Source of the DNA: Thermomicrobiales bacterium
GTDB lineage: Bacteria > Chloroflexota > Chloroflexia > Thermomicrobiales > UBA6265
Assembly (NCBI GenBank): GCA_030447145.1
Contig: JAUJLY010000109.1
Span: 1-8,255 of the forward strand
Reading direction: 5' to 3'
Length of the DNA stretch: 8,255 nt
The position numbers were made by a program, and so were the translations under genes. Below, piece after piece: positions 6,281 through 8,255 of this stretch (within the stretch, counting starts at the first letter, position 1; each line of letters starts with the position of its first letter). The notes under the pieces are model-generated. The model worked only from the letters and a program-made list of their open reading frames with translations, had not been told where the DNA came from and made no database searches.

Positions 6281-6291
6281 GAGGTGGCACC

Positions 6292-6900
6292 ATGTCCGCC
6301 AGTTCTTCGTTCCCGGCAACCACGCCGGTCCTACGCATCCTCGCGCGCGAACTTCCGCAGCACATCGGGGAGCGCGTGCTCCTGCAGGGGTGGCTGCATC
6401 ATCAACGGCACCTCAAGGCCGTCGATTTTCTTCTCCTGCGGGACCGATCCGGCATTTCCCAGGTCGTCATTCAGGAGCCCGACCTCAGGGCGCAACTTGC
6501 GGCCCTGCCACACGAGACGGTACTCGACGTGCGGGGCGATGCCGCTGCATCGCCCCAGGCACCGAATGGGGTGGAGTTGCATGACCCGGAACTCACCGTC
6601 CTGAGTGAGGGGACCGGGGAGCCGCCAGTAGAACTCTTCCGTCCCGAGATGCAGACACTCCTTGTGACCCGCCTCGATCACGCGGCGATCTCCCTCCGGC
6701 ATCCTGTCCGCGCCATGACCCACCGCCTGCTCGCGGCGGCCATGCACGGCTTCCGGCAGACCCTTATGGCCGAGGGCTTTATCGAGATCTCAACGCCGAA
6801 GTTGCTGGAAGCCGCTCCCGAGGGTGGGGCGAATGTCTTCAGCGTCGACTATTTCGGACGCCCGGCCTATCTTGCCCAAAGCCCACAGCTCTACAAGTAG
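6292..6900 (+). pseudogene. aspS: aspS 5' part: archaeal-type aspartyl-tRNA synthetase, codons 1-202 then in-frame TAG
   Basis: AspRS charges tRNA-Asp (and tRNA-Asn in non-discriminating forms) with aspartate. ATG 6292 follows GGAGGT (6280-6285) at six bases; in-frame ATG 6070 lies inside the leader and is rejected. The anticodon-binding OB fold is GERVLLQGWLHHQRH...FLLLRDRSGISQVVIQ (about 26-61). Class II motif 1 is FIEISTPKL with Pro169, followed by GGANVF (178-183) and the substrate-binding QSPQLYK (196-202). The next codon, 203, is TAG; the family continues with Gln there, so CAG to TAG is a single C-to-T change. His36 (in GWLH) and Pro91 (in SPQAPNG) occupy the positions where discriminating archaeal enzymes have Trp and Lys, suggesting a non-discriminating enzyme. 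It lacks the GAD insertion of the ~590-residue bacterial AspRS. Alone, this fragment has no motif 2 or 3 and cannot be a working synthetase. Confidence 0.85.
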
Positions 6901-6903
6901 ATA

Positions 6904-7617
6904 ATGGTGGGCGCACTTGAGCGCGTCTTCGAGATTGGGCCGGCATTCCGGGCAGAACCGCACGACACATCACGCCACGTCAGCCAGTTTCTCTCCCTCG
7001 ACGCGGAGATGGGATTTATCCAGGATCATCAGGATCTCATGCAGGTCGTCCGGGATGTCCTTGCAGGGATGATGGTGGCGATGACCGCCGTTGACGCCCC
7101 CGTCTCGGTCCCGATTCCTGATGTCCCACGGAAGATTCCGCAGATCCACTTCCGGGAAGCCCTGACGCTCCTTGGCGAGGCGCTCGGACAGGACCTGCGG
7201 GACGAACCGGATCTTGCCCCGGGGCACGAGCGATGGCTTGGTGAGTGGGCAGCGCGCGAACATGCTTCCCAATGGCTCTTCGTCACCGGCTACCCGATGC
7301 GGAAGCGTCCCTTCTACACCCATCCGCAGCCAGATGATCCGAGGTGGTCCAACAGCTTCGACCTGCTCTTTCGCGGGCTGGAGATCATGACCGGGGGTCA
7401 GCGACTTCATGGCCATGCGGACTACCTCACCGCACTGGGCGAGCGGCAGATCGACCCGGAACCCTTCCGCGGGTACCTCGAGGCGTTCCGGCACGGCATG
7501 CCTCCGCACGGCGGATTCGCACTCGGCGTGGAACGGATGATCCGGCAGACCACTGGCGCGCAGAACGTGCGCGACGTGATGCTCTTTCCGCGAGACATGT
7601 CCCGCCTGGCACCGTAG
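6904..7617 (+). pseudogene. aspS: aspS 3' part: AspRS catalytic domain, codons 205-441 after the TAG
   Basis: This continues the same frame directly after TAG (6898-6900) and ATA (6901-6903). It begins MVGALERVFEIGPAFRAEPH, with motif 2 Arg220 and Glu222 (F-R-A-E) and the flipping/tRNA loop DTSRH. It ends with motif 3 GGFALGVER (407-415, Arg415) and NVRDVMLFPRD, closing at TAG 7615-7617. All catalytic elements are present and uncorrupted. With the 5' part the protein is 441 codons, normal for archaeal-type AspRS. ATG 6904 is available, but no ribosome site precedes it, and starting there would omit the aspartate-binding QSPQLYK segment. The gene seems freshly interrupted, read through, or miscalled at one base. 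Asparaginyl-tRNA synthetase was considered, but QSPQ is the AspRS signature. Confidence 0.85.
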
Positions 7618-7760
7618 TATCGCTGGAGCAGAGCACATGGTCTGCGGTATTATGTTGAGGTCCAGGCACCATACACAGCACGACGGCGCCAATGGGAAGG
7701 ACAGACCACAACACGTCACCACGCTGCGACACCAACGTCGTTCAATGCAGGAGGTCGACG

Positions 7761-7985
7761 ATGCCGAACCCCGACCGGATCCCGGAACATATCAGTGTCC
7801 TTGAATCACTCTCGCACGAGCACTTTACGGCTGAAGAACTGGCGGAACTCCTTGGCGTGAACGTTCCGGTCATTGTGGCGGCCGTTCGCCGAGGGGAGCT
7901 CGACGCCTACACTGTTGACCACCGCATTGTGGACATCAGGCGCTCCGACGCCCTGAAGTGGCTGAACGAGCGCAGGCATTCCTGA
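7761..7985 (+). CDS. Excisionase/MerR-like helix-turn-helix protein, 74 aa
   Basis: ATG 7761 follows AGGAGGT (7749-7755) at five bases, nearly a perfect ribosome site, so it is preferred to an in-frame ATG at 7692. The protein resembles the small 'excisionase family' (HTH_17-type) DNA-binding proteins. FTAEELAELLGVNVPVIVAAVRRGEL (22-47) forms the helix-turn-helix, followed by a wing-like YTVDHRIVDIRRSD and the terminal helix ALKWLNERR. This fold recognises short DNA targets in phage excisionases, plasmid regulators and many chromosomal regulators. No integrase or recombinase is visible in the window, so a regulatory role is as likely as an excision role. A TATTAT at 7648-7653 is a possible -10 but has no good -35. 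The gene ends at TGA 7983-7985. Confidence 0.75.
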   Translation: MPNPDRIPEHISVLESLSHEHFTAEELAELLGVNVPVIVAAVRRGELDAYTVDHRIVDIRRSDALKWLNERRHS

Positions 7986-8007
7986 TCTACAGCGATTTGC
8001 AATGAGA

Positions 8008-8136
8008 TGATGCCCCTTGCCGCTGCAAAGTCGTTCTGTGCGTCCTGTCAGGAGGACATTGCTGCGTCGTGGACGCGAACGGGGAGGATGTACCGCAAGT
8101 CCTCCGCTACAGACATGCGACTTCTTTCAAAATAGC
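8008..8136 (+). CDS. Weak candidate 42-aa ORF with a CxxC motif
   Basis: A frame from ATG 8008 (with a second ATG at 8011) runs 42 codons to TAG 8134-8136. It encodes FCASCQED near the N-terminus, a Cys-x-x-Cys, and a basic C-terminal half. No ribosome site stands out upstream, and two more Cys would be needed for a standard zinc finger. It is recorded as the only reading of this 230-base gap beyond the hairpin. Confidence 0.15.
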
Positions 8137-8156
8137 TCTAAGGGGTGCAGCAAAGC

Positions 8157-8193
8157 AGAAGGCCGATCGCAAAAATCGGGACCGGCCTTCTGT
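8157..8193. terminator. Hairpin between convergent genes
   Basis: CAGAAGGCCG (8157-8166) pairs perfectly with CGGCCTTCTG (8184-8193), a 10-bp stem around a loop containing CAAAAA. There is no long T-run on either strand, so termination strength is uncertain. It lies 22 bases beyond the stop of the putative minus-strand gene and about 170 bases beyond the helix-turn-helix gene, fitting a shared bidirectional terminator. Confidence 0.6.
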
Positions 8194-8214
8194 TACAGAT
8201 GTCATCTCAGGTCG

Positions 8215-8255
8215 TCACCCGGCGGGTGTCAGGAAGTCCTCGACGACCCATCCAG
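8215..8255 (-). CDS. C-terminal tail of a minus-strand gene, partial
   Basis: On the minus strand one frame reads GWVVEDFLTPAG and then TGA (8217 down to 8215), immediately followed by the hairpin at 8157-8193. The tail looks like real protein sequence and the hairpin placement fits a gene end. Only about a dozen residues are visible, so neither the family nor the reality of the gene can be established. Confidence 0.35.
   Translation of the reverse strand, partial: GWVVEDFLTPAG

Noticed and set aside
6070..6291. Upstream extension of AspRS to ATG 6070
   Set aside because: These codons are T-box leader RNA including the terminator; ATG 6292 has an ideal GGAGGT site and begins at the expected family N-terminus.
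6898..6900. TAG as pyrrolysine, or a genome-wide reassigned stop
   Set aside because: The family has Gln at this position, and TAG (1263-1265, 7615-7617), TGA (7983-7985) and TAA (5861-5863) all act as normal gene ends here.
7648..7653. TATTAT as the -10 of a promoter for the helix-turn-helix gene
   Set aside because: No acceptable -35 at 16-18 bases upstream (best TGGAGC, 3 of 6); kept only as a remark.
6970..7722. Minus-strand open frame of 250 codons
   Set aside because: Antisense to the AspRS catalytic domain, which is certain from motifs 2 and 3.
1..8255. CRISPR array, tRNA/rRNA genes, insertion sequence or phage attachment site
   Set aside because: I saw no regularly spaced direct repeats, tRNA cloverleaf with a T-loop GTTCGA pattern, transposase or integrase. 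The excisionase-like protein alone is not evidence of an integrated element.

Overview
The window is GC-rich bacterial DNA with canonical Shine-Dalgarno sites and sigma70-like promoters. A tRNA-sensing T-box leader sits in front of an archaeal-type aspartyl-tRNA synthetase, and there are many GC-rich intergenic foldbacks. Together these point to a deep-branching, possibly thermophilic bacterium. A Chloroflexota/Thermomicrobia-like host is my best guess, from protein character and recall rather than from any diagnostic marker.

Layout, left to right. (1) Bases 1-124 hold the C-terminus of a plus-strand protein that looks like a staphylococcal-nuclease-fold protein, closed by a 13-bp terminator-like hairpin. 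(2) A recognisable promoter and a 315-aa ribose-phosphate pyrophosphokinase (PRPP synthetase) paralogue occupy 212-1265. (3) A 0.7-kb non-coding stretch (1266-1994) is dense in inverted repeats. (4) A very large gene of unknown function starts at 1995 with a strong RBS. It reads 808 codons to a TGA at 4419-4421, and the same frame continues with protein-like sequence to 4985, so the gene appears to be one ~995-residue protein cut by a single nonsense codon. (5) A candidate mini-ORF (5013-5096) and a 240-aa unknown protein (5141-5863) follow on the same strand. (6) A promoter (5978-6006) drives a complete class I T-box riboswitch (about 6013-6280) with candidate Asp specifier GAC, an acceptor-binding TGGC bulge and an intrinsic terminator. 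(7) The regulated gene is a compact archaeal-type AspRS (6292-7617). It is intact in all class II motifs but has an in-frame TAG at codon 203, exactly where the family has Gln. (8) A 74-aa excisionase/MerR-like helix-turn-helix protein (7761-7985) is followed by a hairpin (8157-8193), which it may share with a convergent minus-strand gene whose last codons appear at the right edge.

The most notable point is that two otherwise well-preserved genes each carry exactly one in-frame stop and no frameshift. The aspS stop is a C-to-T change away from the expected codon; the other may be. TAG, TGA and TAA all act as ordinary stops elsewhere in the window, so a genome-wide code change is unlikely. Recent nonsense mutation, programmed or leaky readthrough, or sequence/assembly error remain open. 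The AspRS also carries His36 and Pro91, the residues associated with non-discriminating enzymes that charge both tRNA-Asp and tRNA-Asn, so its T-box control may bear on the indirect Asn-tRNA route. The large unknown protein and the 240-aa protein may form a two-gene cassette, but no function can be assigned from the sequence.
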